NCBI RefSeq assembly: GCF_900100535.1
Contig: NZ_FNDG01000007.1
Coordinates: 186,001 to 250,000 of the forward strand
Direction: 5' to 3'
DNA: 64,000 bases
Origin: Phytopseudomonas flavescens
Lineage (GTDB): Bacteria; Pseudomonadota; Gammaproteobacteria; Pseudomonadales; Pseudomonadaceae
This document shows positions 18,166 through 27,162 of the stretch, in pieces. Each line of letters opens with the position of its first letter. Positions within the stretch are counted from its first letter, which is position 1. The position numbers were made by a program, and so were the translations under genes. The notes beneath the pieces were generated by a model. That model saw nothing but the letters and a program-made list of their open reading frames with translations. It did no database searches and was not told the origin of the DNA.

Positions 18166-18762
18166 TCAGGATTGTTCGGCGAACAGCTTACGGCCAATCG
18201 CCTGCGCCGTCTCCAGATGCGCTTGCGGGAAGCCGGGATCCGAGGCCAACAGAAATCGCGATGTGCTGACCGGTGCGCCACAGTAATCGAAGATGCCGTG
18301 GTCGATCTGCGTCTTCATCGCCTGGTCATAGCCGTGACGGGTGAAGGTGCCTGCGTCGGCACCACCAATGGCCACCAGATGGACCTGCAGGTGCTGCAGC
18401 TTTTTCACCACCTTGCCGTTGTCGGCCTCTTCATACGCCCAGCCGTTGGTGAACACGCGGTCGATCCAGCCCTTGAGCAGGGCAGGGAAGGACCACCAGT
18501 AAATCGGGTAGACCAGCACCAGCGCGTCGGCCCGCTCGAGCCGAGCGTGTTCGGCGGCGACGTCTGCCGGCGCTGGCGCCTTTTTCTGGAACAGGGCGAT
18601 ATCCGTTTCGTTGAAACGTGGGTCGAACCCTTCGGCAGCCAGATCGGCCAATTCGATCGAGTGCCTGGCCTCCGTGCTGGCAAGCCCATCGGCGATACCT
18701 GTAGCGATCGCGTGGGTCAGGGAGTGTTTGTCCGGGTGTGCAACGACGATAAGGGCATGCAT
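18166..18762 (-). CDS. NAD(P)H:quinone oxidoreductase, flavodoxin-like fold
   Basis: 198-aa protein of the NQO1/MdaB/KefF type, which reduces quinones or electrophiles by two electrons with FMN or FAD. Landmarks are ALIVVAHPDKHSLTHA at the N-terminus (flavin phosphate loop), ADALVLVYPIYWWSFPALLKGWIDRVF (about 79-105) carrying the conserved YPIYWWSFPA segment, and GGADAGTF. It is transcribed first in an operon with a TetR repressor. This pairing suggests induction by a quinone or electrophile; the inducer is not known. Confidence 0.85.
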   Translation of the reverse strand: MHALIVVAHPDKHSLTHAIATGIADGLASTEARHSIELADLAAEGFDPRFNETDIALFQKKAPAPADVAAEHARLERADALVLVYPIYWWSFPALLKGWIDRVFTNGWAYEEADNGKVVKKLQHLQVHLVAIGGADAGTFTRHGYDQAMKTQIDHGIFDYCGAPVSTSRFLLASDPGFPQAHLETAQAIGRKLFAEQS

Positions 18763-18784
18763 GGGTCAGCTCCAGCAGTGGGTT

Positions 18785-18813
18785 CCTACTATTAGTAACT
18801 TGCTTTTAGTAGG
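18785..18813. promoter_or_regulatory. Putative TetR operator
   Basis: Perfect inverted repeat CCTACTA (18785-18791) and TAGTAGG (18807-18813), 15-bp spacer, 23 bp upstream of the reductase ATG. TetR-type repressors bind such palindromes overlapping their own promoter. The spacer also contains TTAGTA twice in direct orientation. Confidence 0.65.
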
Positions 18814-19001
18814 TTGTCGAGTGAGGGATGACGCTTGCCCCCTGCGTGACCCATGCATGCATTTCTTGAGAATCAGCCGCAGTTGGATCGTATAATCACC
18901 GGTAACTTTTTGTGTCCGCCTCCGTGGCGGTTCCCCTTCTGGCTATCACGAGCGATACCGAACATCGCTCTCGACGATTATTTTGTTTGAGGAAACGGTC
19001 A

Positions 19002-20018
19002 ATGTCGGCTCATCGAGTAACCGGTCTGGCGCGTGCGATTGCCGCGGGTCTTCTGTCCTCCCTGCTGTTCGCCGGTGCTGTGCATGCCGACGATGCCGTG
19101 ACCCTGACGCTGTACAACGGCCAGCACGAGGCCACCGGCAAAGCGGTGGCGGCTGCGTTCGAGAAGAAAACCGGCATCAAGGTGCTGATCCGCAAGGGCG
19201 GTGGCGGCCAGTTGGCCAACCAGATTGCCGAAGAAGGCGAGCGCTCGCCGGCAGACATCATCTACACCGAAGAGGCACCGCCGCTGATCAAGCTCGGCAG
19301 CCAGGGCCTGCTGGCCAAGGTGGATGACAGCACCCTGTCGCAGATCGATGCCAAGTTCTCCGACGACAATGGCAACTGGATCGGCATCACCTCGCGGGTG
19401 CGCGTGCTGGCCTATAACCCGGATCTGGTCAGCCAGGCCGAACTGCCGAAAAGCGTGCTGGAAGTGGCCGACCCCGAGTGGGCGGGCAAGATCGCCTTCG
19501 TGCCGAGCAGCGGCGAGTTCCTTGGCCAGACGGCAGCGGTGATCCGCCTCAATGGTCGCGAGGCTGCCGAAGAGTGGCTGACCGGGCTCAAGGCCTTCGG
19601 TGGCACCTACACCAACAACGTCATCGCCATGAAGGCGGTGGAGAATGGTGAGGTCGGTGCCGCGCTGGTCAACAGCTACTATTGGACGGCCTTGAAGAAA
19701 GAGAAGGGCGAGTTGAAATCCAGGCTGCACTACTTCGCCGATGGCGATGCGGGCGGCCTGTCGAGCGTGTCCGGGGCAGCCGTGGTCAAGGCCAGCAAAC
19801 ATCCGAAAGAAGCTCAGCAATTTCTCGCTTTCATGATCAGTGAGGAAGGCCAGCAGGCCGTGCTCACCCAGTCTGCCGAGTACCCGGTCAACCCCAAGGT
19901 GCCGGCCGATCCGCTGCTCAAGCCCTATGACCAGCTCAAGCCGCCGGCCATCACCGCCGCGCAGATCGGCCTGGCCGAGGATGCGCTGGAGCTGCAGCGC
20001 GAAGTGGGAATGAACTGA
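19002..20018 (+). CDS. Ferric iron ABC transporter, periplasmic binding protein (FbpA/FutA type)
   Basis: 338-aa extracytoplasmic solute-binding protein. The signal peptide ends near residue 29 (AVHA/D). VTLTLYNGQHEATGKAV is the typical start of the mature Fe(III)-binding protein, and a paired tyrosine (SYYW, in the stretch ALVNSYYWTALKKEKG) sits where FbpA proteins have the Tyr pair that binds iron. ATG 19002 has GAGGA 11 bp upstream; a longer frame from 18912 lacks a start signal. The permease gene begins 2 bp after its stop, so the two are one operon. No ATPase gene follows. Confidence 0.87.
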   Translation: MSAHRVTGLARAIAAGLLSSLLFAGAVHADDAVTLTLYNGQHEATGKAVAAAFEKKTGIKVLIRKGGGGQLANQIAEEGERSPADIIYTEEAPPLIKLGSQGLLAKVDDSTLSQIDAKFSDDNGNWIGITSRVRVLAYNPDLVSQAELPKSVLEVADPEWAGKIAFVPSSGEFLGQTAAVIRLNGREAAEEWLTGLKAFGGTYTNNVIAMKAVENGEVGAALVNSYYWTALKKEKGELKSRLHYFADGDAGGLSSVSGAAVVKASKHPKEAQQFLAFMISEEGQQAVLTQSAEYPVNPKVPADPLLKPYDQLKPPAITAAQIGLAEDALELQREVGMN

Positions 20019-20020
20019 GC

Positions 20021-21595
20021 ATGCAGCCCCAGGCGGTAACCCCCCAGCTGCCGCTTCCCCCGGTAAGCGTTCCCGCGCGGCGGCGCAAGGCACCGCCGAT
20101 CTGGCTGCAGATTCCGGTGCTGGCCTTGCTGCTGCTTGCCGCGCTGCCGCTGTTCTTCGTGGTCGCCCGCGCCGCGCAGGTCGGGCCGCATGAAGCTTTC
20201 GCGCTGCTCTGGCGGCCGTTCGTATTCGGCTTGCTGGCCAATACCCTGAAGCTGATGGTGCTGGTGACCCTGGGCTGCGCGCTGATCGGCCTGGCCCTGG
20301 CCTGGCTGGTGGAGCGTAGCGATCTGCGTTGGCGCCGGCAGTGGAACGTGCTGCTGTGCCTGCCGTTCGCCATTCCCTCGTTCGTCAGCGGCTTCACCTG
20401 GGTGTCGATCAGCCCGATGTTCGAGGGCCTGGGCGGCACGGTGCTGGTCATGGTGCTGTCGAAATACCCGCTGATCTACCTGCCGGTGGTCGCGGTGCTG
20501 CGCAATCTCGACCCGGCCCTCGAAGAGTCGGCACGGATGCTCGGTTGCAGTCGCCGCCAGGTGTTCTGGCGGGTCACGCTGCCGCTGCTGCGCCCGGTGC
20601 TGATGGCCACCAGCCTGCTGGTGGCGGTGCATATGCTGGTCGAGTTCGGCGCACCGTCGATCATGCGCTACCAGACCTTCACCACCGCCATCTACCAGCA
20701 GTTCGAGCTGGAGTTCAGTGGCAGCAATGCGGCCATGCTGTCCGCGCTGCTGCTGGCGCTGTGCATGCTGTTGCTGTGGGGCGAGTTCCGCCTGCGCGGG
20801 CGTGGCTATGCACGTACCGGGCAGGGCGTGGCCCGCAGCGCGGCACGGATACGCCTGGGCCGCTGGCGTGTGCTGGCTCAGGTGCTGTTGCTGGCGCTGG
20901 TGGCCATCGGCTGCGGGGTACCGCTGGTGATGCTGGGGTTCTGGATCGTCGAGGGCAGTTCGGCCAGCTTTCCGGTGGTGGAAATCGTCGAGACACTCTG
21001 GGCGTCGCTGAGCTATTCCTTCGGGGGGGCCTTGCTCAGTTGCCTGCTGGCGCTGCCGGTGTGCCTGGTGGTGGTGCGCTACTACGGCCGCATGGCGACG
21101 CTGGCGGATCGCTTGCCGTACCTGCTGCACGCCTTGCCGGGCCTGGTGATTGCCCTGTCGCTGGTGTTCTTCGCCCTTGGCTACGTGCCTGCGCTGTACC
21201 AGACCAGCATACTGCTGCTGGTGGCCTATGCGCTGTTGTTCATGCCCATGGCTCAAGGGCCGATCCGCGTGGCACTGGAAAAGGCTTCGCCGCAACTGGA
21301 AGAGGCTGCACGCACCCTGGGGCATACCCCGATCGCCACCTTCCTGAGGGTCACCTTGCCGATTATCTCGCCCGCCATCGGAGCGGGCTTCGTGCTGGTA
21401 TTTCTGGACTGCATGAAAGAGCTGACCACTACCCTGATCCTCGGCCCCACCGGCCTGGAGACCCTGGCGACCAAGGTCTGGTCGCACACCGGCAACCTGG
21501 AGTATGCCGGCGCCGCGCCTTATGCCGCGCTGATCGTACTGGTGTCGGGGTTGCCGGTGTATCTGCTGACCACGCGGGCCTATCGGCGCACATAG
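20021..21595 (+). CDS. Ferric iron ABC transporter, fused double permease (FbpB type)
   Basis: 524-aa inner-membrane permease with two fused binding-protein-dependent permease domains and about 12 membrane segments. The EAA-like loops are seen as EESARMLGCSRRQVFWRVTLP (about 168-188) and EEAARTLGHTPIATFLRVTLP (about 427-447); they contact the ATPase. It is coupled to the binding-protein gene (2-bp gap). The usual fbpC ATPase is not found downstream; the next gene is a multicopper oxidase 263 bp away. The transporter must therefore borrow an ATPase encoded elsewhere. Confidence 0.87.
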   Translation: MQPQAVTPQLPLPPVSVPARRRKAPPIWLQIPVLALLLLAALPLFFVVARAAQVGPHEAFALLWRPFVFGLLANTLKLMVLVTLGCALIGLALAWLVERSDLRWRRQWNVLLCLPFAIPSFVSGFTWVSISPMFEGLGGTVLVMVLSKYPLIYLPVVAVLRNLDPALEESARMLGCSRRQVFWRVTLPLLRPVLMATSLLVAVHMLVEFGAPSIMRYQTFTTAIYQQFELEFSGSNAAMLSALLLALCMLLLWGEFRLRGRGYARTGQGVARSAARIRLGRWRVLAQVLLLALVAIGCGVPLVMLGFWIVEGSSASFPVVEIVETLWASLSYSFGGALLSCLLALPVCLVVVRYYGRMATLADRLPYLLHALPGLVIALSLVFFALGYVPALYQTSILLLVAYALLFMPMAQGPIRVALEKASPQLEEAARTLGHTPIATFLRVTLPIISPAIGAGFVLVFLDCMKELTTTLILGPTGLETLATKVWSHTGNLEYAGAAPYAALIVLVSGLPVYLLTTRAYRRT

Positions 21596-21858
21596 CCAGG
21601 GCGTGGGGCATCGGATTCGTGCACTGTCCTGCGATAGCCATGGGGGATGAAAAGAGCGTCGGCTACGCGCCCCGATCCACCCTACTGCCATATCGACTGC
21701 CTGATCACGCGAAGACGTCCGGTCGGGCACATTCCAGCGGTGCAGCCTTAACGCCCTCGCTTGCAAGGTGTATCGTTCGCAGCTCTCCAGCGTCCGCAGA
21801 GGCGTATCCGATCAGACCTGATTAGCGTTATCGCAGTCCCGCTTCAGGAGCAGGCTTC

Positions 21859-23235
21859 ATGAGTTTCACCCGCAGACAGGTATTGGGCGGTTTGCTCGGT
21901 CTGGGCGTCGTCGGCCTCGGCGCTGGCGGCGCGCGTTATTGGCTGGGGCGCCCGTTCGACCGCAAGACCCATGATTACGAGTTGATCGCCGCGCCCCACG
22001 ACATCGAACTGGTGCCCGGTCATGTCACGCCCGCCTGGACGTTCGGTGGCCAGGCCCCCGGCGTCGAGCTGCGTTGCCGTCAGGGTGACGAATTGCGGGT
22101 GCGCTTCATCAATCACCTGCCCGAGCCCACCACCATTCACTGGCACGGCATCCGCCTGCCGCTGGAGATGGACGGTGTGCCCTACGTGTCCCAGGCTCCA
22201 GTGCTACCGGGCGAATACTTCGATTACCGTTTCGTCACCCCGGATGCCGGCAGCTACTGGTACCACCCCCACGAGTCGAGCGCCAGGCAACTGGGTCGCG
22301 GGCTGGTCGGCCCACTGATCATCGAGGAGCGCGAACCCACCGGCTTCCAGCACGAGCGCACCCTGTGCCTGAAGAGCTGGCACGTGGACGAGCAGGGAGC
22401 ATTCAGCGAATTCAGCGTACCCCGTGAGGCTGCCCGCGAGGGCACCCGTGGGCGTCTGTCGACCATCAACGGCACCTCGTTGCCGATCCTGGAACTGCCG
22501 GCCGGGCAGGTGGTACGCCTGCGCCTGATCAACGTCGACAGCACTATCACCTACCGTCTCAACCTGCCCAAGGGCGATGCTCGCATCTATGCCTTGGACG
22601 GCAACCCGATCCAGCCGCGCCCGCTGGGCAAGGAATACTGGCTGGGTCCTGGCATGCGCATCGACCTGGCGCTCAAGGTCCCGGACGTCGGCAGCCAGGA
22701 GTTGTCTCTGCGCAACGGGCCACTGCGCCTGGCCACCATCAAGTCCGTTGCCAGCAGCGAAGCGGCGGGGCAATGGCCGCCCGCATTGCCGGCCAACCCG
22801 GTGGCCGAACCGGATCTGCAGCGCGCCGAGACCCTGCGCTTCAACTTCGAGTGGGCGGCGTCATTGGCATCCCCGGCCGATGAAGCCGCAGGCCGCTACA
22901 AGTACTGGCAGATCAACGGCCAGGCCTGGGACATCAACGACAGGACCTGCGCCGATCGCCCCATCGCCAGCCTGAAGAAGGACGGTCACTACATCTTCGT
23001 GCTGCGCAACATGGCCCAGTACCAGCACCCGATCCACCTGCACGGGCTGATCTTCAAGGTGCTGGACTCCAACCGCCGCACGATCGAGCCCTACTACACC
23101 GACACCTTCCTGCTCGGCAAGAACGAGACTGCGCGTATCGCCTTCGTGGCCGATAATCCCGGCGTGTGGATGTTCCATTGCCACGTCATCGACCATATGG
23201 AAACCGGCCTGATGGCCGCCATCGAGATCGCCTGA
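21859..23235 (+). CDS. Tat-exported multicopper oxidase
   Basis: 458-aa periplasmic multicopper oxidase. The Tat signal has RRQ at residues 5-7 followed by a hydrophobic stretch. All four copper-ligand motifs are present: HWHG (94-97), WYHPH (134-138), HPIHLHG (about 390) and HCHVIDHM (about 440-447), so both the type 1 and the trinuclear copper sites look intact. There is no methionine-rich insert as in CueO. Substrates could be metals (Cu(I), Fe(II), Mn(II)) or phenols. It lies 1 bp before tadA; as I recall, the same oxidase-tadA pair sits next to guaA in Pseudomonas aeruginosa, which supports the chromosomal order inferred here. Confidence 0.9.
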   Translation: MSFTRRQVLGGLLGLGVVGLGAGGARYWLGRPFDRKTHDYELIAAPHDIELVPGHVTPAWTFGGQAPGVELRCRQGDELRVRFINHLPEPTTIHWHGIRLPLEMDGVPYVSQAPVLPGEYFDYRFVTPDAGSYWYHPHESSARQLGRGLVGPLIIEEREPTGFQHERTLCLKSWHVDEQGAFSEFSVPREAAREGTRGRLSTINGTSLPILELPAGQVVRLRLINVDSTITYRLNLPKGDARIYALDGNPIQPRPLGKEYWLGPGMRIDLALKVPDVGSQELSLRNGPLRLATIKSVASSEAAGQWPPALPANPVAEPDLQRAETLRFNFEWAASLASPADEAAGRYKYWQINGQAWDINDRTCADRPIASLKKDGHYIFVLRNMAQYQHPIHLHGLIFKVLDSNRRTIEPYYTDTFLLGKNETARIAFVADNPGVWMFHCHVIDHMETGLMAAIEIA

Positions 23236-23236
23236 C

Positions 23237-23713
23237 GTGAGAGCTCCGCTGATCATCGACCGCAGTCACGACGAGCGCTTCATGCGTGAAGCGCTGGAGC
23301 TTGCAGGAAAAGGCGCCGAGCTCGGCGAGGTACCGGTCGGCGCCGTGCTGGTGCAGGGCGGCGAGGTGATCGGCCGCGGCTTCAATTGCCCGATCTCCAC
23401 CCACGACCCCAGCGCCCATGCCGAGATGGTCGCCGTTCGCGCCGCTTCCCGGGCCGTCAGCAACTACCGCCTGCCGGGCAGCACCCTTTACGTGACCCTG
23501 GAGCCCTGCGCCATGTGCGCCGGCCTGATCGTCCACTCGCGGGTACAGCGCGTGGTCTTCGGGGCCAGCGAGCCCCGCGCCGGCATGGCGGTGAGTCGCG
23601 GGCAGTTCTTCGACCAGGGCTTTCTCAACCACCGCGTGCTGGTCGAAGGCGGGTTGCTGGCGGAGGAATGCGGGGCGGTGTTGAAAGCATTCTTCAAGGC
23701 GCGGCGGGGGTAG
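23237..23713 (+). CDS. tadA: tRNA-specific adenosine deaminase
   Basis: Deaminates A34 to inosine in tRNA-Arg(ACG), an essential wobble modification. GTG start 1 bp after the oxidase stop. Zinc site: HAE at 61-63 (His ligand, catalytic Glu) and PCAMC at 90-94 with Cys91 and Cys94. The 158-aa length is normal. An operon with the multicopper oxidase is likely because of the spacing; the two have no obvious functional link. Confidence 0.93.
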   Translation: MRAPLIIDRSHDERFMREALELAGKGAELGEVPVGAVLVQGGEVIGRGFNCPISTHDPSAHAEMVAVRAASRAVSNYRLPGSTLYVTLEPCAMCAGLIVHSRVQRVVFGASEPRAGMAVSRGQFFDQGFLNHRVLVEGGLLAEECGAVLKAFFKARRG

Positions 23714-23854
23714 GGCAGAATCAGAGGACATCGATGGGCATGCTGATTCGAGGGGCCAGCTGGGAGCCGTGGAGGCTGAGTCTCGTTGCATATTTTCGTG
23801 ACGGCGTGGCTGACACAAGCCGTGGGTACGATGAGATCTTTCAGGAGCACTACA

Positions 23855-24328
23855 TTGATCAAGGCAGGGATGTTGGTTCTGGCGGCACTGGTGGGCGCGA
23901 GCGCTCAGGCTGCCGAACGGCAGGTTTATCTGATCGCGACGGTGCACCTGGATGGCTCCAACCTGGCCCAGAGCATCTTCCTTCATGAGCCACAGATCAC
24001 CGAGCTGCAAGGATGCCTCGACGCCGTGCGCAAGGGGCAGCGCGAGCGTGACTGGCAGCAGTATCACCACATCTTCCGGCGCGATATGTTCAAGGGGTTC
24101 ACGGGGCATATGCGTTATCGCTGCGCCTACAGCGACCTGAGCATCAGCGACTGGTACGACGGGCCGCGCTATGACCGGCCTTACCTGATCCAGGTCGATG
24201 AGACGTCGGTGCTCAGCGTGAGCAGAACGTCCAGCCAGGCCCAGTGCACCACGCAACTGCGTGCCTTGCCTGCCGCAAAGCAGTCCCAGAGCTTCTGCGC
24301 CATGGGCAACCAGCAGGTGACGCGCTGA
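23855..24328 (+). CDS. Hypothetical secreted protein
   Basis: 157-aa protein starting at TTG 23855, chosen because CAGGAG lies eight bases upstream and the signal peptide (IKAGMLVLAALVGASAQA/A) then begins normally. An ATG at 23831 would add eight residues without a ribosome-binding site. The mature part is small and soluble with three cysteines (in LQGCLDAV, RYRCAYSD, AQCTTQL) plus one near the end (FCAMG), which suggests two disulfides in the periplasm. I do not recognise a family. It follows tadA by 141 bp on the same strand. Confidence 0.65.
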   Translation: MIKAGMLVLAALVGASAQAAERQVYLIATVHLDGSNLAQSIFLHEPQITELQGCLDAVRKGQRERDWQQYHHIFRRDMFKGFTGHMRYRCAYSDLSISDWYDGPRYDRPYLIQVDETSVLSVSRTSSQAQCTTQLRALPAAKQSQSFCAMGNQQVTR

Positions 24329-24351
24329 GCCTGTGACCTTGGCCCGTCGGC

Positions 24352-24825
24352 CTAGAGGGTGAACAGGGTCAGCTTGTCGACCGTCGCCGTGGGGCTGGCC
24401 CGCTCGACGGCGACCAGGAAACGGACGAAATCCCTGTTGAACACCGTGAAATTGTGAAGGAATTCCACGCTGCCGGTCTCGCCGCCCTCGTCGAAGAGCA
24501 CTTTCCAGAGCGACCGCCCATTGATTTCGACACGGGTTCGAGTGACCGCTCTGATGGCATGCAAGGGTATGGTCTTGTCGCCATTCTCGCCTTTCATCAC
24601 AAAGCGGTCCGCATCGAAGTAGCACGCCGTGCGATACGCGGCACCGCCGAAGAACACCAGGATTCCGGAGGTCTTCGATATTCTTTTCAGGCCCGGTGAT
24701 ACGCTGCCTGAGCGTGCCTGCGCACGCACCCTCCCGAGCAAGGCCGCGATCAGGGCCAGGGGCAACAGCGCGAGAAGCAGGTACAGCAGTACGAGGGGCA
24801 GGTGCAGCAGAATCTCGAGGCTCAT
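24352..24825 (-). CDS. Hypothetical membrane-anchored protein
   Basis: 157-aa protein with one long N-terminal hydrophobic segment (about 6-31) followed by a basic linker and a soluble C-terminal domain of mostly beta character (FVMKGENGDKTIPLHAIRAV and SVEFLHNFTVF). The layout resembles a membrane-anchored PH-like domain, but I cannot confirm that. It converges on the preceding gene, with 23 bp between the stops. No function is assignable. Confidence 0.6.
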   Translation of the reverse strand: MSLEILLHLPLVLLYLLLALLPLALIAALLGRVRAQARSGSVSPGLKRISKTSGILVFFGGAAYRTACYFDADRFVMKGENGDKTIPLHAIRAVTRTRVEINGRSLWKVLFDEGGETGSVEFLHNFTVFNRDFVRFLVAVERASPTATVDKLTLFTL

Positions 24826-24919
24826 TTCACATCCAGGGCATTTCGGGCACGGCCAGCGCCTTGCATGCCGGCCCGTGGGCTCCTAGCGCTGCGAGGTCGA
24901 CGGCTTGGTCGTCGGCGCG

Positions 24920-25699
24920 CTACGACGCCTCCTGGAGGAACAGCTCCAGAACCGGCAGCAACCAGTCGGGGCGCTCCTCATGCACCGAGTGGCCGGCGAA
25001 TGGCAGGTTGAGCAGCTTCGCCGAGGCGACCCGCTCGGCCAGGCCGAGGGCGTGGGCACGTGCGACCAGGGGATCGTTATCGCCATGGATAACCAGCAGC
25101 TCGGCGCCGATGTCGCGTATCGCCTCGCCGGGGTAGCCCGTCGCCCCGTCGTCGAGCCACAGCTGACGCACCGCGTCCATCAAGCGGTCGAAATCCGCCT
25201 GCGGGTTGAGGGCCTGGTAGCGTGCCACGCTCCCGGGGAAGCGCTCGCGCCAGGCGCTGGCGGTCATGCCGGCATACCGGGCGCGTGTCGGCTCGTCCTT
25301 TTCCAGTGCCCAGTGCGCGCCGAGCGTGACCAGGCGCCGCGGTCGGCTGGCGCCTGCGGCCGCAAGGCGCAACGCGACGATGGCGCCGTCGCTGTGACCG
25401 ATGACGCTGAAGCGAGAGAGCTGCAGGTGGCGGATCACCGCTTCCACATCCCGCTGCAGGCGCGCGTAGGTCAGTGGCAGCGAGCCGAGGGTGGATTTGC
25501 CCTGGCCGCGGCTGTCGATGCCGATCAGGCGGTGGCGCTGGCCGAGATGCGGGGCGATGGCATTGAATGTCTGCATGTCGCCGAGGCCACCGTGCAGGAG
25601 GATCAGGGCCGGGCCGTCAGGCGTGCCCTGCTGCTCGACGTAGATCTGCGCGCCATCGACTGCCAGGTAGTGCCCATCCTTATGATTGAAACCGCTCAT
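24920..25699 (-). CDS. Alpha/beta hydrolase
   Basis: 259-aa alpha/beta-hydrolase-fold enzyme. Oxyanion-hole segment LLHGGLGD (about 35-41), nucleophile elbow GHSDG with Ser103, acid Asp209 in HGDNDP and base His237 in AGHSVHEE, so the triad is complete. No signal peptide, so it is cytoplasmic. Sequence features are generic (esterase, lactonase or haloperoxidase-like). Its closeness to the glucarate genes could suggest a lactonase role, but it is separated by about 95 bp and nothing else supports it. Confidence 0.8.
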   Translation of the reverse strand: MSGFNHKDGHYLAVDGAQIYVEQQGTPDGPALILLHGGLGDMQTFNAIAPHLGQRHRLIGIDSRGQGKSTLGSLPLTYARLQRDVEAVIRHLQLSRFSVIGHSDGAIVALRLAAAGASRPRRLVTLGAHWALEKDEPTRARYAGMTASAWRERFPGSVARYQALNPQADFDRLMDAVRQLWLDDGATGYPGEAIRDIGAELLVIHGDNDPLVARAHALGLAERVASAKLLNLPFAGHSVHEERPDWLLPVLELFLQEAS

Positions 25700-25792
25700 G
25701 GGGGCTGCCGTCCTTGCTGAGGGGGCGCAATTCTACCCCCCGTAACCTGCCCTGACAAACCGTCGCCTCACGTGGATATGCAGTGACCCGGT

Positions 25793-27136
25793 TCAGCGCA
25801 CCAGGCACGGCTGCTTGTTGTTGAAGCGCCACCCCGGAATCAGGAACTGCATGGCGGCGGCATCGTCACGTGCCCCCAGGCCCCTGTTTTTGTAAAGCTC
25901 ATGGGCTTCATGCAGTTGCTCCATATCCAGTTCCACGCCCAGGCCTGGCTTGTTCGGCACGGCGATCTTGCCGTCCTCGATCTTGAAGGGTTCCTTGGTC
26001 AGGCGCTGGCCGTCCTGCCAGATCCAGTGGGTATCCAGGGCGGTGATGGCACCCGGGGCGGCGGCGCCGACGTGGGTGAACATCGCCAGGGAGATGTCGA
26101 AATGGTTGTTGGAGTGCGAGCCCCAGGTCAGGCCCCATTCGTGACACATCTGCGCCACCCGCACCGAGCCTTGCAGGGTCCAGAAATGCGGATCGGCCAG
26201 GGGAATGTCCACCGATTGCAGCAAGATGGCGTGGCCCATCTGCCGCCAGTCGGTGGCGATCATGTTGGTGGCGGTGCGCAGTCCGGTGGCGCGGCGGAAC
26301 TCGGCCATCACTTCGCGACCGGAGTAACCGTTCTCGGCGCCGCAGGGGTCTTCGGCGTAGGCCAGCACATGGTGCTGGTCTCGGCACAGGCGAATGGCTT
26401 CCTGCAGCGACCAGGCACCGTTCGGGTCGAGGGTGATGCGCGCATCCGGGAAGCGCTCGGCCAGGGCGGTGACCGCTTCGATCTCTTCGTCGCCGCGCAG
26501 CACGCCGCCCTTGAGCTTGAAGTCCTTGAAGCCGTAGCGGCTGTGCGCAGCCTCGGCCAGGCGTACCACGGCCTCGGGGGTCAGGGCTTTCTCGTGGCGC
26601 ACACGGAACCAGTCGTTGTCGGCATCCTGTTCACGGCGATAGGGCAGGTTGGTCTGCGCCTGGTCGCCGACGAAGAACAGGTAGCCGAGCATTTCCACCG
26701 CATCGCGTTGTTGCCCTTCGCCCAGCAGCGCGGCGACTGGAACCTCCAGGTGCTGGCCGAGCAGGTCGAGCAGTGCCGACTCCAGGGCGGTGACCGCGTG
26801 CACGGTGACGCGCAAGTCGAAGGTCTGCAGGCCGCGGCCGCCGGCGTCGCGTTCGGCGAAGGCCTTGCGTACGCCGTTGAGAACCTTCTGGTAGTGGCCG
26901 ATGCCCTGGCCGACCACCAGTGCTCGGGCATCCTCCAGGGTCTGGCGGATGGCTTCGCCGCCGGGCACCTCGCCAACCCCGGTGTGTCCGGCATTGTCCT
27001 CGAGGATCAGAATGTTGCGGGTGAAGTAAGGGCCGTGGGCGCCGCTGAGGTTGAGTAGCATGTCGTCGTGCCCCGCCACGGGTACCACTTGCAGGCGGGT
27101 GATCACGGGGGTCTTGTTGGCGGTTTGATGAGGCAT
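25793..27136 (-). CDS. gudD: Glucarate dehydratase
   Basis: 447-aa enolase-superfamily enzyme that dehydrates D-glucarate (and usually L-idarate) to 5-keto-4-deoxyglucarate. Catalytic features: Lys207-x-Lys209 in FKLKGG, metal-ligand region LDPNGAW (Asp237), [20 protein letters not shown], and His341 in [10 protein letters not shown] acting as the opposite base. Length and sequence track E. coli GudD closely. ATG 27136 has an AGGA ribosome-binding site. It lies 26 bp after the transporter gene and shares its operon; the regulator is upstream and divergent. Confidence 0.95.
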   Translation of the reverse strand: MPHQTANKTPVITRLQVVPVAGHDDMLLNLSGAHGPYFTRNILILEDNAGHTGVGEVPGGEAIRQTLEDARALVVGQGIGHYQKVLNGVRKAFAERDAGGRGLQTFDLRVTVHAVTALESALLDLLGQHLEVPVAALLGEGQQRDAVEMLGYLFFVGDQAQTNLPYRREQDADNDWFRVRHEKALTPEAVVRLAEAAHSRYGFKDFKLKGGVLRGDEEIEAVTALAERFPDARITLDPNGAWSLQEAIRLCRDQHHVLAYAEDPCGAENGYSGREVMAEFRRATGLRTATNMIATDWRQMGHAILLQSVDIPLADPHFWTLQGSVRVAQMCHEWGLTWGSHSNNHFDISLAMFTHVGAAAPGAITALDTHWIWQDGQRLTKEPFKIEDGKIAVPNKPGLGVELDMEQLHEAHELYKNRGLGARDDAAAMQFLIPGWRFNNKQPCLVR

Positions 27137-27162
27137 GGTCAGGTCCTTTCTCCGGGGGCTGT

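Noticed and set aside
18860..18990. Fur box upstream of the ferric-iron operon
   Set aside because: A TATAAT-like element is present, but no stretch matches the 19-bp Fur consensus well enough to report.
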